DNA from: Flavobacterium pectinovorum
GTDB taxonomy: Bacteria > Bacteroidota > Bacteroidia > Flavobacteriales > Flavobacteriaceae
Length of the DNA: 64,000 bases
Direction of reading: 5' to 3'
Assembly (NCBI RefSeq): GCF_900142715.1
Contig: NZ_FRBX01000001.1
Span: forward strand, 992,001 to 1,056,000
This document shows, in pieces, positions 49,715 through 59,721 of this stretch (its first letter is position 1; each line of letters opens with the position of its first letter). The notes beneath the pieces are model-generated. The model made no database searches and was not told the origin of the DNA. It saw only the letters and a program-made list of their open reading frames with translations. A program made the translations under genes and the position numbers.

Positions 49715-50713
49715 TTAAATTTTATTCGCCAGTAATTCTTTTAATAATGTACTGACACTTACAGATGCACATGCAATACCTTCATCGGCAGCGCCATAAT
49801 AGATATAAAGTTCGTCATCAATTAAAACAGTTCCGGTTGGGAAACAAACGTAGTTTACATATCCTTTTAGTTCCCAGGGCTGATCGGGAATAAATAGGGG
49901 AAAAGGCAAACGTGCAATTTCTTTTGTAGGGTTATCAAGGTCTAAAAGTGCAGCACAAGCCACGTACATGTAGCCGTTTACGGTATCATGAACGCCGTGA
50001 TAAATTAAAAGCCAGCCATGTTCGGTTTCTATTGGCGGTGCGCCGTTTCCTAAATAGCTTAATTCGTGGGTAAATTTTGGATCTAAAACAATATGATTTT
50101 TAAAATCGAGCATATATTCTCTCCAAAATTCGGGAGTTAATTCATCAAGAGTATTTACAGCAGCCATTTGAATTCCGGGACGAATGCGGTGTAAAAAGTG
50201 CAATTTTCCGTTTATTCTTCGTGGAAAAAATACCACGTTTTTATCCCAGACATAAGCGCTTCCGGTACTTGGCTGAAAATATTTAATATTTAAATCCTGT
50301 TGATTTTTGATAAGTGACCGAAGTTCATCACCGCTCATTTGTGGAACTATAATACCATGTTTCTCAAAAGTTTTTAAATCTTTGGAAGTGGCAACGCAGC
50401 CAAAAGCATTTGCGCCGTCATAACCGCAATAGGAAAGATAATAAAGATCATCAATTTTCACAATCCTCGGATCTTCAACGCCGTATTGTTCATTTGGCAT
50501 TTCGGGAACAATTACAGGATGGTCGTATCTTTCTTCGATAGTAAGAGGATCAGAAAGCCGGCAATAGCCTATTGTAGAATGATTTCCTAAAGCAACAGCT
50601 CTGTAAAAAATATGAATTTTTCCGTCGACAGCAATAACAGCGGGATTTAAAACTCCTTCAACTTCAAAATCTAATGCTGTTTTTGTAATAATTAATCCGT
50701 GTTTGCGTATCAT
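49715..50713 (-). CDS. GH130 family glycoside phosphorylase/hydrolase
   Basis: A 332-aa five-bladed propeller enzyme of family GH130, which contains beta-mannoside phosphorylases and hydrolases. The family signature is GVEDPRIVKIDD (Glu80-Asp81-Pro-Arg83), along with NPAVIAVDGKIHIFYRAV and the C-terminal FPTGTVLIDDELYIYYGAADE. The specificity (1,2- or 1,4-mannoside) cannot be told by eye. No mannose or polysaccharide genes (SusC/D) are near, so it may work on glycans inside the cell. It has no signal peptide. Confidence 0.9.
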   Translation of the reverse strand: MIRKHGLIITKTALDFEVEGVLNPAVIAVDGKIHIFYRAVALGNHSTIGYCRLSDPLTIEERYDHPVIVPEMPNEQYGVEDPRIVKIDDLYYLSYCGYDGANAFGCVATSKDLKTFEKHGIIVPQMSGDELRSLIKNQQDLNIKYFQPSTGSAYVWDKNVVFFPRRINGKLHFLHRIRPGIQMAAVNTLDELTPEFWREYMLDFKNHIVLDPKFTHELSYLGNGAPPIETEHGWLLIYHGVHDTVNGYMYVACAALLDLDNPTKEIARLPFPLFIPDQPWELKGYVNYVCFPTGTVLIDDELYIYYGAADEGIACASVSVSTLLKELLANKI

Positions 50714-50803
50714 AATCTCTTATTTTGGAATCTAAAATTACCGAAATTTAATGAGCTTAGATTTACATAAAATTTTAAAATTGTTTCATAATTAGAAGAA
50801 AGG

Positions 50804-50890
50804 TTTGCCACGAATTACACTAATTTACACGAAAAAACTTTACGCAAAAAAATAAAAAATTAATGAAAATTAGTGTAATGCGTGGCCAAA
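50804..50890. repeat. CACGAATT-family inverted repeat (clean copy)
   Basis: Left arm TTTGCCACGAATTACACTAA at the start, right arm TTAGTGTAATGCGTGGCC at the end; the 23-bp arms differ by one substitution and one insertion. Loop about 40 bp. It lies between the GH130 start codon and the tautomerase stop. Confidence 0.75.
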
Positions 50891-50895
50891 TTTTT

Positions 50896-51291
50896 TCACT
50901 TTAAATGTTTGGGTTCCTGAATTTCGCCATTGCCAAAAGACCAGTTTTCTAATCCGTTATTTTCTAAAAGAACGATAATTATATTGTTAATGGTAATTTC
51001 AGTTTCGGAGGAAATTGTAGTAGCAATTTTATGGTATAATTTCCTTTTCTGTTCTAATGTTCTTCCTTGTCCTGCAATGATTTGAACGTAGATTATATTT
51101 TCAGAATGTGAAATGCCAAGATAACTTTCAGGATATTTTATTTGTTGTGTTTCGAGTTCTTCAATAACATGAAAATAATCATCTTTTGGAATATGAAATT
51201 CTGCTATTAATGACTGATGAACTGATTGTGAGATTTTATTTTTTGTTTCCTGCGAAAGCTTTTTAGGAAGACTGATACGTACAAATGGCAT
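50896..51291 (-). CDS. Tautomerase family protein
   Basis: A 131-aa protein of the 4-oxalocrotonate tautomerase superfamily, with Pro2 as catalytic base after Met removal (MPFVRISLPKKLSQETKNKIS). It has two beta-alpha-beta units, the second around SENIIYVQIIAGQGRTLEQKRKLY. The substrate is unknown. It is flanked on both sides by CACGAATT-family repeats, and its own 3' end lies at the repeat. Confidence 0.8.
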   Translation of the reverse strand: MPFVRISLPKKLSQETKNKISQSVHQSLIAEFHIPKDDYFHVIEELETQQIKYPESYLGISHSENIIYVQIIAGQGRTLEQKRKLYHKIATTISSETEITINNIIIVLLENNGLENWSFGNGEIQEPKHLK

Positions 51292-51364
51292 TTTTTTATT
51301 TTTTTCCCAAAGATAAAGGCTCTTTTGCGAACAGCATAAATTTTAAAAGAAATATTAATCTTTT

Positions 51365-51460
51365 TTTGCCACGAATTGCACGAATTTGCACGAATGAAAA
51401 ATTAAACTTTGGGTAAAATCAAAAAGATAATTAGTGAAAATTAGTGTAATTCGTGGCAAA
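51365..51460. repeat. CACGAATT-family inverted repeat (clean copy)
   Basis: The left arm starts TTTGCCACGAATTGCACGAA and continues to 51395; the right arm runs 51430-51460 and ends AATTCGTGGCAAA. The arms pair over about 31 bp with few mismatches. It ends 4 bp before the stop codon of the DUF3861 gene. Confidence 0.78.
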
Positions 51461-51463
51461 CTT

Positions 51464-51757
51464 TTACAAACTCTTAAGTTTCTTCATAAATACAGGAAAC
51501 ACGTCATTTAATTCTTCAAACAACGGATTTTTGCGATGTTTCAGTTTGATTTCACTAAACAATTTCAAACCAAGTGCAAATTGTGTGGCTTCAGAATCAT
51601 TTTCGAATATATTTTTATCTTTTATTCTTTCAATAATACTAAATATTTCGTCGTGATTTGTAAACTCTATTCCAAGTTCTTTTGCCGGTTCAGTTTGACC
51701 GTCTGCATATTCTTTCAGGCTTAGTGTAAGATAATATTTGTTTGCTCTTTTTTCCAT
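51464..51757 (-). CDS. DUF3861 family protein
   Basis: A 97-aa protein of the DUF3861 family: an N-terminal beta segment (KYYLTLSLKEYADGQ), then HDEIFSIIERIKDKN and ALGLKLFSEIKLKHRKNPLFEELNDVF near the end. Function unknown. The start at 51757 (MEKRANKYY) is 10 bp after the LytTR regulator's stop and 66 bp downstream of an alternative ATG that would overlap that gene. It appears to be the third gene of the two-component operon. Confidence 0.8.
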   Translation of the reverse strand: MEKRANKYYLTLSLKEYADGQTEPAKELGIEFTNHDEIFSIIERIKDKNIFENDSEATQFALGLKLFSEIKLKHRKNPLFEELNDVFPVFMKKLKSL

Positions 51758-51767
51758 AACATTTAAT

Positions 51768-52499
51768 CTATTTAATCCATTTATCGACAATTGCCTTAAA
51801 GGTTTCTTTGTATTGTTCGCCAACAGTTATTTCGGCTTTATCGATAAATATTGAGTTTTTACTGATGGCGCTTATTTTTTCGAGAGACACAATATAGGAA
51901 CGATGTACTCTCATAAATTTTGATGATGGTAATTTTTCTTCCAGTGCTTTTAAGGAAATCAGTGAAAGGATGGCTTTTTGAGAATCGTCAAAATGTACCT
52001 TTACGTAATCTTTTAAACTTTCGATATAGGTTATATCTTTAAGGGAAATTCGTACCCATTGGTATTCGACTTTCAAAAAGATAAATTCGTCATCTGCCGT
52101 AATAGGCTGATATTGATTTGAAGATTCTTCTGTTATTTGCAATACTTTATTGGCAGCACGCAAAAATTCCTCGTAGCTAAAAGGTTTTAAAAGATAATCT
52201 ATGGCATTTACACGATAACCTTCAATAGCATAATGATTGTAAGCTGTTGTAAAAACAATTTTTGGGACTGCTCCAGGTTGTTCCTGCAAAAGTCTGGCAA
52301 GCTCCATTCCCGTTAAATTAGGCATATTAATATCCAAAAAAACAAGATCGGGCTGCTTCTCCCGAATTAAAGTCAGGGCTTCAACGGCATTATCACAACT
52401 CGCTGTTAACTCTAAAAAAGGTGTTTGTTCAATAAAGGTCTGCACCAATTTTAATGCGAGAGGTTCATCATCGACTGCTATACATTTTAATATTGTCAT
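51768..52499 (-). CDS. LytTR family response regulator
   Basis: A 243-aa regulator. The receiver (1-120) has Asp56 (LVFLDINMP) and Lys105 (YLLKPFSYE). The C-terminal LytTR DNA-binding domain includes FIFLKVEYQWVRI and FMRVHRSYIVSLEKI. Its start codon overlaps the kinase stop by one base. The pair is divergent from the RND efflux operon, which is the likely target. LytTR domains bind short AT-rich direct repeats; none was pinned down here. Confidence 0.93.
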   Translation of the reverse strand: MTILKCIAVDDEPLALKLVQTFIEQTPFLELTASCDNAVEALTLIREKQPDLVFLDINMPNLTGMELARLLQEQPGAVPKIVFTTAYNHYAIEGYRVNAIDYLLKPFSYEEFLRAANKVLQITEESSNQYQPITADDEFIFLKVEYQWVRISLKDITYIESLKDYVKVHFDDSQKAILSLISLKALEEKLPSSKFMRVHRSYIVSLEKISAISKNSIFIDKAEITVGEQYKETFKAIVDKWIK

Positions 52500-53542
52500 T
52501 ATTCTAAAGTTATTTGCAGTTTTACATTATACATGCCGTTTTTGGCTATTCCGGCGGTTAGTGAATGCCTGTGCGGGTAAATTAAATGAAGTCTGCGTTT
52601 TGTATTTGTTAAACCGATACCTCCTTCATTTGTTGTGGCAGATTTTTCAAAATACGTGTTTTCGACTTCAAATTCAAGATTGCTGCCATTTTGCCTAAGT
52701 GAAATATGTATTTCACTTTTGTCAGTAGCATGAATTCCATGTTTAAAAGCATTCTCTACTAAAGGTAGTAATAACATTGGAACAATTGGATAATCCTGTA
52801 TTTTTTCCGGAATATCTGTTGTAATCGTTAATTTGCTGTTGGCACGAAGTTTCATCAAAGCAATAAAATCCCTCATAAATTCAGCTTCTTTCAACAAAGT
52901 CGTAGTTTCTTCTGTACTATAAAGTAAATAGCGCATCATTCTGCTTAAAGTATGCAGCGCATTTCTAGAATCTTCGATATCAGTATAAGTAAGGGAATAA
53001 ATACTGTTGAGCGAATTGAAAAAAAAGTGAGGATTTATCTGTGCTTTCAACATTGCCAGTTCGGCCATTGTTTTATCCTGTTCCAGTTTTTGCTTGTGTT
53101 GCGCGGCTTTCTGCCAATACTGTAACATCGATAAACTTGTACTGATGCCTAAAACCATTAAAGTCAGCATAAAAGCATAATTATCAAAATAAGGATTTCT
53201 ATTTTTTTTAAAACCCAAAACAAGACTCACTTTTGCATGAAGATCTGTTTGCGAAGTATAAAAATAGGCGATAAGCTGCATGGCTACAATTGCGAGAAAA
53301 GCCCAGATTAAAAACAGAGAAGTATTGTCTTTTATAATAGTTTTTGGAACGATGATTTTAGCATTAGAATAAAATATGATAATCAGCAAAAAGAGTACAA
53401 TAATCTGCCAAAGCCAAAAAACAGAAGGCAGAATTACATTCCAGGTTAAAGGAATGTAAAACAACATTAGAAATCCCAATAACAACCAGCCGAGAAGGTG
53501 TAATCCTGCAAATAAATAGGGTCTAAAGATGTTTGTCCACAT
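52499..53542 (-). CDS. LytS/YpdA-type sensor histidine kinase
   Basis: A 347-aa membrane kinase with four hydrophobic segments in the first 145 residues, a coiled coil, and a His_kinase (PF06580) domain with the phospho-accepting His in INPHFFFNSLNSIY (near 172). The ATPase box is LVENAFKHGI, and GGIGLTNTKRRL follows. The ATG at 53542 was chosen over a TTG 24 bp upstream because it follows AAAAGAAAATATA. It is the partner of the LytTR regulator, in a pair divergent from the efflux operon. Confidence 0.92.
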   Translation of the reverse strand: MWTNIFRPYLFAGLHLLGWLLLGFLMLFYIPLTWNVILPSVFWLWQIIVLFLLIIIFYSNAKIIVPKTIIKDNTSLFLIWAFLAIVAMQLIAYFYTSQTDLHAKVSLVLGFKKNRNPYFDNYAFMLTLMVLGISTSLSMLQYWQKAAQHKQKLEQDKTMAELAMLKAQINPHFFFNSLNSIYSLTYTDIEDSRNALHTLSRMMRYLLYSTEETTTLLKEAEFMRDFIALMKLRANSKLTITTDIPEKIQDYPIVPMLLLPLVENAFKHGIHATDKSEIHISLRQNGSNLEFEVENTYFEKSATTNEGGIGLTNTKRRLHLIYPHRHSLTAGIAKNGMYNVKLQITLE

Positions 53543-53579
53543 TATATTTTCTTTTTTTAAGGGCAATATTACATTTTAT

Positions 53580-53735
53580 TTGAATGCAATTTTAAAGCAA
53601 TCGCTATAGAGAGATTTACAGCCTTTAAAAACGATATTAGAGCCGACGAATTTTAAAATTAAACACTCGTTTAATTTAAATAAAAATCCATCGGTTCTAA
53701 GGTTATCTCTATCGATTGTGCGTCGCTCTTCGTCT
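53580..53735. repeat. Imperfect nested hairpin in the efflux divergent region
   Basis: GAGCCGACGAATTTT pairs with AAAATCCATCGGTTC (11 of 15), with an inner perfect dyad AATTAAAC-ACTC-GTTTAATT (53657-53676) and outer AATCGCTATAGAGA/TCTCTATCGATT matches. It lies between the two-component genes and the adaptor gene and may be regulatory or a dispersed repeat. Confidence 0.5.
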
Positions 53736-53805
53736 ATTCGAAAATTTTTACGTAACTTAATTCATTTATTTTGTTAGCGTAATTATAGAAATCACATTAT
53801 ATCCA

Positions 53806-54960
53806 ATGAATAAGCAATCACTTTTAAGCATTTTCGCAGCATCTGTTATTATCGTCTCGTGTGGTAAAAAAGATGACAAAGCAGCTCAGGCCGCTGCTGC
53901 AGGACAAGTTAAAGAATATAAAACACTGGTAATACAGCCAGAATCAGCAACTTTAAATACTGATTATCCGGCAAGTATACAGGGACAGCAGAATATAGAA
54001 ATTCGTCCTAGAGTAGAAGGTTACATTGACAAGATTTATGTTGATGAAGGTGCGGTTGTAAGAGCAGGACAGCCTTTGTTTAAAATCAGCGCTCCGGAAT
54101 ATGAGCAGGAAGTTCGTACCGCAACAGCAAGCATTAAAAGTGCTCAGGCAGCGGTAAGTTCAGCAAAATTGGCTGTAAATAAAGTAAAACCGCTTGTTGA
54201 GAAAGAAATCATTAGTAAATACGAACTGGAAACAGCTCAGTATAATTATGATTCTGCTTTGGCAACTTTGGCTCAGGCCAATGCAAGCCTGGTAAATGCC
54301 AGAACTAATTTGGGCTATACTACGGTTACAAGCCCTGTTAATGGTGTTGTAGGTTCAATTCCGTTTCGTTTAGGAAGTTTAGTAAGCTCAAATAATACAG
54401 AACCGTTAACGACAGTTTCCAGTATCGGAAACGTTTATGCCTATTTTGCAATGAACGAAAAAGTACTTTTAAGTTTTAGTGAAGGTTCCGGAACATTGGC
54501 ACAAAAAATCAAACAATTACCACAGGTTTCTTTACTACTATCTGATGGATCAATTTACGGAGAAAAAGGAAAAATTGAAACCGTAAACGGATTAATTAAT
54601 ACAGAAACTGGTTCTGTAAATATCAGAGCTCGTTTTCCAAATCCAAGAGGAATCATCAGAAGCGGAAGCAGCGCAACAGTTAGAATTCCGACTCAGGTAA
54701 AAGAGGGATTAATTATTCCGCAAAGCGCTACGTTTGAACTTCAGGATAAAATTTTCGCAGTAACAGTTGGAAAAGACGGTAAAACCAAAAACGCAAATAT
54801 TACGATTTTAGAAAATAAAGCCGGAAACTATTATGTGGTAACAAGCGGTTTAAAAGCCGGAGATCAGATTGTTTTAGAAGGAGTTGCCTCTTTAAAAGAA
54901 GGAACTGAGATTAAAACTCAAAATCAGAATGCTGAAACTGTTTACGCAGACTTAAAATAA
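53806..54960 (+). CDS. RND efflux periplasmic adaptor (membrane fusion protein)
   Basis: A 384-aa lipoprotein with Cys19 after a signal ending VIIVSC. It has the HlyD/AcrA layout: a lipoyl-like domain (EIRPRVEGYIDKIYVDEGAVVRAGQPLF), an alpha-helical hairpin (about 105-165), a beta-barrel and a membrane-proximal domain (KNANITILENKAG). It links the pump to the outer-membrane factor. It lies 6 bp before the pump gene. Expression is probably under the LytTR system that faces it. Confidence 0.93.
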   Translation: MNKQSLLSIFAASVIIVSCGKKDDKAAQAAAAGQVKEYKTLVIQPESATLNTDYPASIQGQQNIEIRPRVEGYIDKIYVDEGAVVRAGQPLFKISAPEYEQEVRTATASIKSAQAAVSSAKLAVNKVKPLVEKEIISKYELETAQYNYDSALATLAQANASLVNARTNLGYTTVTSPVNGVVGSIPFRLGSLVSSNNTEPLTTVSSIGNVYAYFAMNEKVLLSFSEGSGTLAQKIKQLPQVSLLLSDGSIYGEKGKIETVNGLINTETGSVNIRARFPNPRGIIRSGSSATVRIPTQVKEGLIIPQSATFELQDKIFAVTVGKDGKTKNANITILENKAGNYYVVTSGLKAGDQIVLEGVASLKEGTEIKTQNQNAETVYADLK

Positions 54961-54966
54961 AAATAC

Positions 54967-57900
54967 ATGTTTAAAATATTCATTCAAAGACCTGTACTCT
55001 CGACAGTAATATCTGTTATTATTGTCATTCTAGGTGTTTTAGGGCTTATAGAGCTTCCTATTTCCCAATATCCTGATATTGCTCCGCCAACGGTAAACGT
55101 TTCGGCAAGTTATACAGGAGCTAACGCAGATGTGGTACTAAAAAGTATCGTAATTCCGCTGGAAGAGCAAATTAATGGTGTAGAAAACATGACTTACATG
55201 ACTTCTACAGCAACAAATGATGGTAATGCGTCTATAAAAATATTCTTTAAAGTAGGAACAAATCCCGATTTGGCTGCGGTAAACGTGCAAAACAGGGTTT
55301 CAAGAGCCACAAGTTTATTACCTGTAGAGGTAACTCAGGCCGGTGTAACAGTTACAAAAAGCCAGAGTAGTAACTTGTTGATATTCTCGCTATATAGCGA
55401 TGATAAAGCTTACGACCAGACTTTTCTTCAAAATTATGCTAAGATTAATCTTGTTCCTCAAATTCAGCGTGTCGTTGGGGTAGGAGATGTAACCGTTTTT
55501 GGTGCCAAAGATTACTCCATGAGAATTTGGCTAAAACCGGATATCATGCAACAATACAAACTGATTCCCAGTGATATTTCGGCTGCTTTGGCAGAACAAA
55601 ATATCGAAGCTGCGCCGGGTAAATTTGGTGAAAATGGAAACCAGGCTTTTCAATACGTAATTAAATATAAAGGACGTTTAACAAGCGCTCAGGAATTTGG
55701 AGATATCGTTATAAAATCTGTTGGAAACGGACAGGTTTTACGATTGAAAGATGTAGCAAAAGTAGAATTAGGATCTTTGAGCTATTCTTCAACAATTAAA
55801 ACAAACGGTGTAGAATCTGCAGCGATGGCAATTAGCCAAACACCTGGTTCTAATGCCCGTGACGTAATTAACAACTCTAAAAAACTGATTGAAGAGGCAG
55901 CAAAAAATTTCCCAAAAGGAGTAAAATATACGCTTCTTGTGGATGTTAACGAAAATCTGGATGCTTCTATCGAAAAAGTAATTCATACTTTGATTGAAGC
56001 TTTTATTCTGGTTTTCATTGTAGTTTTTATCTTCCTTCAGGATTTCAGATCTACATTAATCCCGGCAATTGCGGTTCCGGTTGCGATTGTTGGAACATTT
56101 TTCTTCCTGAATTTATTTGGATTTACCATTAACTTATTGACGCTTTTTGCGATGGTTCTTGCCATTGGTATTGTGGTCGATGATGCGATTGTGGTCGTCG
56201 AGGCGGTGCATGCCAAACTCGATCACGGTTATAAATCGGCTAAGAAAGCTACAATCGATGCGATGGACGAAATTTCGGGAGCAATTATTTCGATTACATT
56301 AGTAATGGCGGCCGTATTTATACCGGTTACCTTTATTACAGGATCTACGGGAGTTTTCTACAAACAATTTGGTATTACGTTAGCCGTTGCAATTATTCTT
56401 TCGGCGATTAACGCCTTAACATTAAGTCCGGCTTTATGTGCTTTATTATTGAAACCACATGCAGACGATCACAAGCATAAAAGTTTTATTCAGCGTTTTT
56501 ATACCGCGTTTAACGTTGCATTTGATAATGTAACAGAGCGATACAAACGTTCGGTAAGTTTTCTTTCTGTTAAAAAATGGATTGTATTGGCTTCGATTTT
56601 AATTGCCGGTGCAGCTTTATTTTATATGATGAAAACCACACCGTCTGCTTTCGTTCCGGCGGAAGATCAGGGAACTGTTTTTGCCAATATTAGTTTACCG
56701 CCATCAGCTTCGATGGAACGTTCTGATGTAATTGCCAAAAGAGTCGATAGTATTGCTAAGACCATTCCGGGAGTTAAAAATACACTTCGTATTGTGGGGC
56801 AAAACTTTACAGCCGGAGCAGGTAGTGCTTATAGTATGGTTATTGTAAAACTGGAAACCTGGGACAAACGTGAATTAAGTGTTAATGACGTAATTGGTCA
56901 GCTTTTTGCCAAAACGAGCGGTATTCGCGAAGCTAATATATTCTTCATTTCACCGCCAACCATTCAGGGATTTGGACAAAGTGGTGGATTCGAATTCCAA
57001 TTACAGGATAAAGGAGGGCATACAACGGCCGAATTCTATAAAGTAAATGTTGATTTTCTGGAGAAATTATCAAAACGTCCTGAAATACAATATGCTACAA
57101 CGCCATTTAATCCTGGTTTCCCTCAATATATGATGGATATAAATTTGGCAAAAGCCAAAGATGCAGGAGTTCCAATCAATACGATTTTGTCTACAATGCA
57201 AGGGTATTATGGAGGTTTGTACGCTTCGAATTTCAATAAATTCGGGAAACAATACCGTGTCATGATTCAGGCATCACCAGAATTTAGAACTAATACAGAA
57301 GGACTAAATAAAATTTTTGTTAGAAACGCTTCAGGAAACATGGCGCCAATTACAGAGTTTGTAAAAATGACAAGGGTTTTTGGTCCGGAATCTATTTCAA
57401 GATTTAACTTGTTTACTTCTATTTCTATTACAGGAGCGCCAAATCCGGGCTTTAGTTCAGGAGATGCCATTAAAGCGATTCAGGAAGTAGCGGCCGAAAA
57501 TTTACCTGCAGGTTATGGATATGAATTTTCAGGTTTAACGCGTGAAGAGTTAGCATCAGGAAGTGAAACTATTTTCATCTTTATATTATGTCTTGTATTT
57601 GTTTACTTTTTGTTAAGTGCTCAGTACGAGAGTTATATTTTGCCTTTTGCTGTATTGTTCTCCATTCCGTTTGGATTGGCCGGAGCTTATTTGTTCTCGA
57701 TTATATTCAAATTAAACAGTAATATTTATTTGCAGATTTCCTTAATCATGTTGATTGGATTGCTGGCAAAGAACGGTATCTTGATTGTCGAATTTGCTTT
57801 GGATAGAAGAAGAAAAGGATTGCCAATTGTTCAGGCTGCTATAGAAGGAGCTGTAGCGCGTTTACGACCAATTTTAATGACCTCTTTTGCTTTTATTTTA

Positions 57901-58131
57901 GGACTTGTGCCTTTAATGTTTGCTTCAGGAGCCGGAGCTGTTGGTAACAAATCGATTGGTACGGGAGCAGTTGGAGGTATGTTAATCGGAACCATTTTGG
58001 GAGTATTCGTAATTCCGGTATTGTTTATCGTTTTCCAGACTTTACAGGAAAAAGTGAGCGGACCTGCAAAAGATGGTTACGATGAAGATGATGATGAAGA
58101 AGTTCAATTGATAGAAGCTCATAAAGAGTAG
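54967..58131 (+). CDS. RND multidrug efflux pump, AcrB type
   Basis: A 1054-aa inner-membrane proton/drug antiporter of the hydrophobe/amphiphile efflux family. Twelve membrane helices are expected; TM4 holds the paired Asp residues in VVDDAIVVVEAV and TM10 the Lys in LLAKNGILIVEFAL, both needed for proton relay. The acidic C-terminus (DEDDDEE) is unusual among E. coli relatives. Complete, with the outer-membrane gene starting 18 bp later. Confidence 0.95.
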   Translation: MFKIFIQRPVLSTVISVIIVILGVLGLIELPISQYPDIAPPTVNVSASYTGANADVVLKSIVIPLEEQINGVENMTYMTSTATNDGNASIKIFFKVGTNPDLAAVNVQNRVSRATSLLPVEVTQAGVTVTKSQSSNLLIFSLYSDDKAYDQTFLQNYAKINLVPQIQRVVGVGDVTVFGAKDYSMRIWLKPDIMQQYKLIPSDISAALAEQNIEAAPGKFGENGNQAFQYVIKYKGRLTSAQEFGDIVIKSVGNGQVLRLKDVAKVELGSLSYSSTIKTNGVESAAMAISQTPGSNARDVINNSKKLIEEAAKNFPKGVKYTLLVDVNENLDASIEKVIHTLIEAFILVFIVVFIFLQDFRSTLIPAIAVPVAIVGTFFFLNLFGFTINLLTLFAMVLAIGIVVDDAIVVVEAVHAKLDHGYKSAKKATIDAMDEISGAIISITLVMAAVFIPVTFITGSTGVFYKQFGITLAVAIILSAINALTLSPALCALLLKPHADDHKHKSFIQRFYTAFNVAFDNVTERYKRSVSFLSVKKWIVLASILIAGAALFYMMKTTPSAFVPAEDQGTVFANISLPPSASMERSDVIAKRVDSIAKTIPGVKNTLRIVGQNFTAGAGSAYSMVIVKLETWDKRELSVNDVIGQLFAKTSGIREANIFFISPPTIQGFGQSGGFEFQLQDKGGHTTAEFYKVNVDFLEKLSKRPEIQYATTPFNPGFPQYMMDINLAKAKDAGVPINTILSTMQGYYGGLYASNFNKFGKQYRVMIQASPEFRTNTEGLNKIFVRNASGNMAPITEFVKMTRVFGPESISRFNLFTSISITGAPNPGFSSGDAIKAIQEVAAENLPAGYGYEFSGLTREELASGSETIFIFILCLVFVYFLLSAQYESYILPFAVLFSIPFGLAGAYLFSIIFKLNSNIYLQISLIMLIGLLAKNGILIVEFALDRRRKGLPIVQAAIEGAVARLRPILMTSFAFILGLVPLMFASGAGAVGNKSIGTGAVGGMLIGTILGVFVIPVLFIVFQTLQEKVSGPAKDGYDEDDDEEVQLIEAHKE

Positions 58132-58149
58132 TAATTTAAAAGACAAAAA

Positions 58150-59553
58150 ATGACTCATAGTTCAAATAAATATATTTTAATGGTAATCGCAGCCACGCTT
58201 TTAAGTGCCTGTGTTACCAAAAAATACGAACGTCCCACGACACTTTCTACAGATAAGCTGTTTCGTGATCAGGCTGCAGCCGATTCTACAAATCTGGCGA
58301 ATATGCCTTGGCAAAGTGTTTTTAAAGATGCAAAATTGAGTGCCTTAATTCAGAAAGGTCTGGATCAGAACCTGAATTTGAAAAATGCAATTGAAAATAT
58401 TGTTCAGGCTCGTGCCAGTTTACGCCAAAGCAAATTGGCTTATTATCCAAATTTAAATCTGGATGCCAATGTAACACGCACCAAACAATCAGAAGCAGGA
58501 CTTAACTTTCCGGCAGGAATCAATATTAATACTTTAACGACAACCTATAAATTAGGTTTAAGTACGTCGTGGGAAGCAGATATCTGGGGAAAATTGAGCA
58601 GTACTAAAAGAGCAGCTTTGGCCACTTATCTTGCGACAGATGCTGCAAAACAAGCGGTTCAAACCCAATTGATTGCTGATATTGCCAACAATTATTTTTT
58701 ATTGTTGTCTTATGATAAATCTCTTGAAATTACACAGCAAACTTTAGAAGCCCGTGTTAAAAATGTAGAAACGATCAAAGCCTTAAAAGAAGGTGCAATT
58801 GTTACAGGGGCTGCAGTGGTACAAAGTGAAGCCAATCGTTATGCTGCCGAAGTATTGATTCCGGACATTAAACAAAGCATTCGTGAAACCGAAAACGCTT
58901 TGAATATTTTATTAGGACAAGCTCCGGGACCAATCGAAAGAGGCGTTTTAGGAGAACAGCAAACTCCTGATAATCTGGCGATAGGTTTACCATCTCAGTT
59001 ATTGCAAAATCGTCCTGATGTTCGTCAGGCAGAGTTTAATTTCAGAGTTGCTTTTGAAAATACAAATTTAGCCAGAACCTATTTTTATCCAAGTTTGACG
59101 CTTACAGCTAGCGGTGGTTTTTCGAATTTAGAGTTGAAAAACTTCTTCGATAATTCTATTTTTTATTCGATAATTGGAGGATTAACACAGCCACTTTTTA
59201 ATCAGGGTTTAAACAAAGCGAGATTAACAACGGCGCAATCGCAACAATTACAAGCCTTAAATAGTTTTCAGCAAAGTCTTTTGATTGCCGGACAGGAAGT
59301 GTCGAATGCGATGTATTCGTACCAAATGGCTGTTGAAAAAGAAGATTCGAGAGAAAAACAAATTGAATCTTTAGTAAAAGCAGTTGATTTTACACAACAG
59401 CTTTTAGAGTACAGTTCAGCAACAAATTATACTGATGTTTTAACATCAGAACAAAATCTTTTATCGGCACAATTGAACGGTATAAATGATAATTTGCAAA
59501 AGCTGCAGGCTTTGGTTGATTTGTATCGCGCTTTAGGCGGTGGATGGAAATAA
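58150..59553 (+). CDS. RND outer-membrane factor (TolC/NodT type lipoprotein)
   Basis: A 467-aa outer-membrane lipoprotein with Cys21 after a short signal (LLSAC). The NodT/OprM pattern is clear: two repeats of the coiled-coil channel domain, including SAWEADIWGKL-like STSWEADIWGKLSSTKRAAL and later GGLTQPLFNQGLNKARL. It forms the exit duct for the pump. It completes the three-gene efflux operon, with gaps of 6 and 18 bp. Confidence 0.94.
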   Translation: MTHSSNKYILMVIAATLLSACVTKKYERPTTLSTDKLFRDQAAADSTNLANMPWQSVFKDAKLSALIQKGLDQNLNLKNAIENIVQARASLRQSKLAYYPNLNLDANVTRTKQSEAGLNFPAGININTLTTTYKLGLSTSWEADIWGKLSSTKRAALATYLATDAAKQAVQTQLIADIANNYFLLLSYDKSLEITQQTLEARVKNVETIKALKEGAIVTGAAVVQSEANRYAAEVLIPDIKQSIRETENALNILLGQAPGPIERGVLGEQQTPDNLAIGLPSQLLQNRPDVRQAEFNFRVAFENTNLARTYFYPSLTLTASGGFSNLELKNFFDNSIFYSIIGGLTQPLFNQGLNKARLTTAQSQQLQALNSFQQSLLIAGQEVSNAMYSYQMAVEKEDSREKQIESLVKAVDFTQQLLEYSSATNYTDVLTSEQNLLSAQLNGINDNLQKLQALVDLYRALGGGWK

Positions 59554-59721
59554 AGTTCTTAAAAATATTGAGTTGAAGATTGAAATTTGATAAATAGTAT
59601 CGGTTAAAAAGCGGTGTTCGTCGATTGGTTTAGAGGTTCTGTATAATGAGTTCGATAAACCTGAAAAATGGCATTACTTTCGCTTTATTCAAATCAAATT
59701 TAAACTTAACAACTAAAAAAA

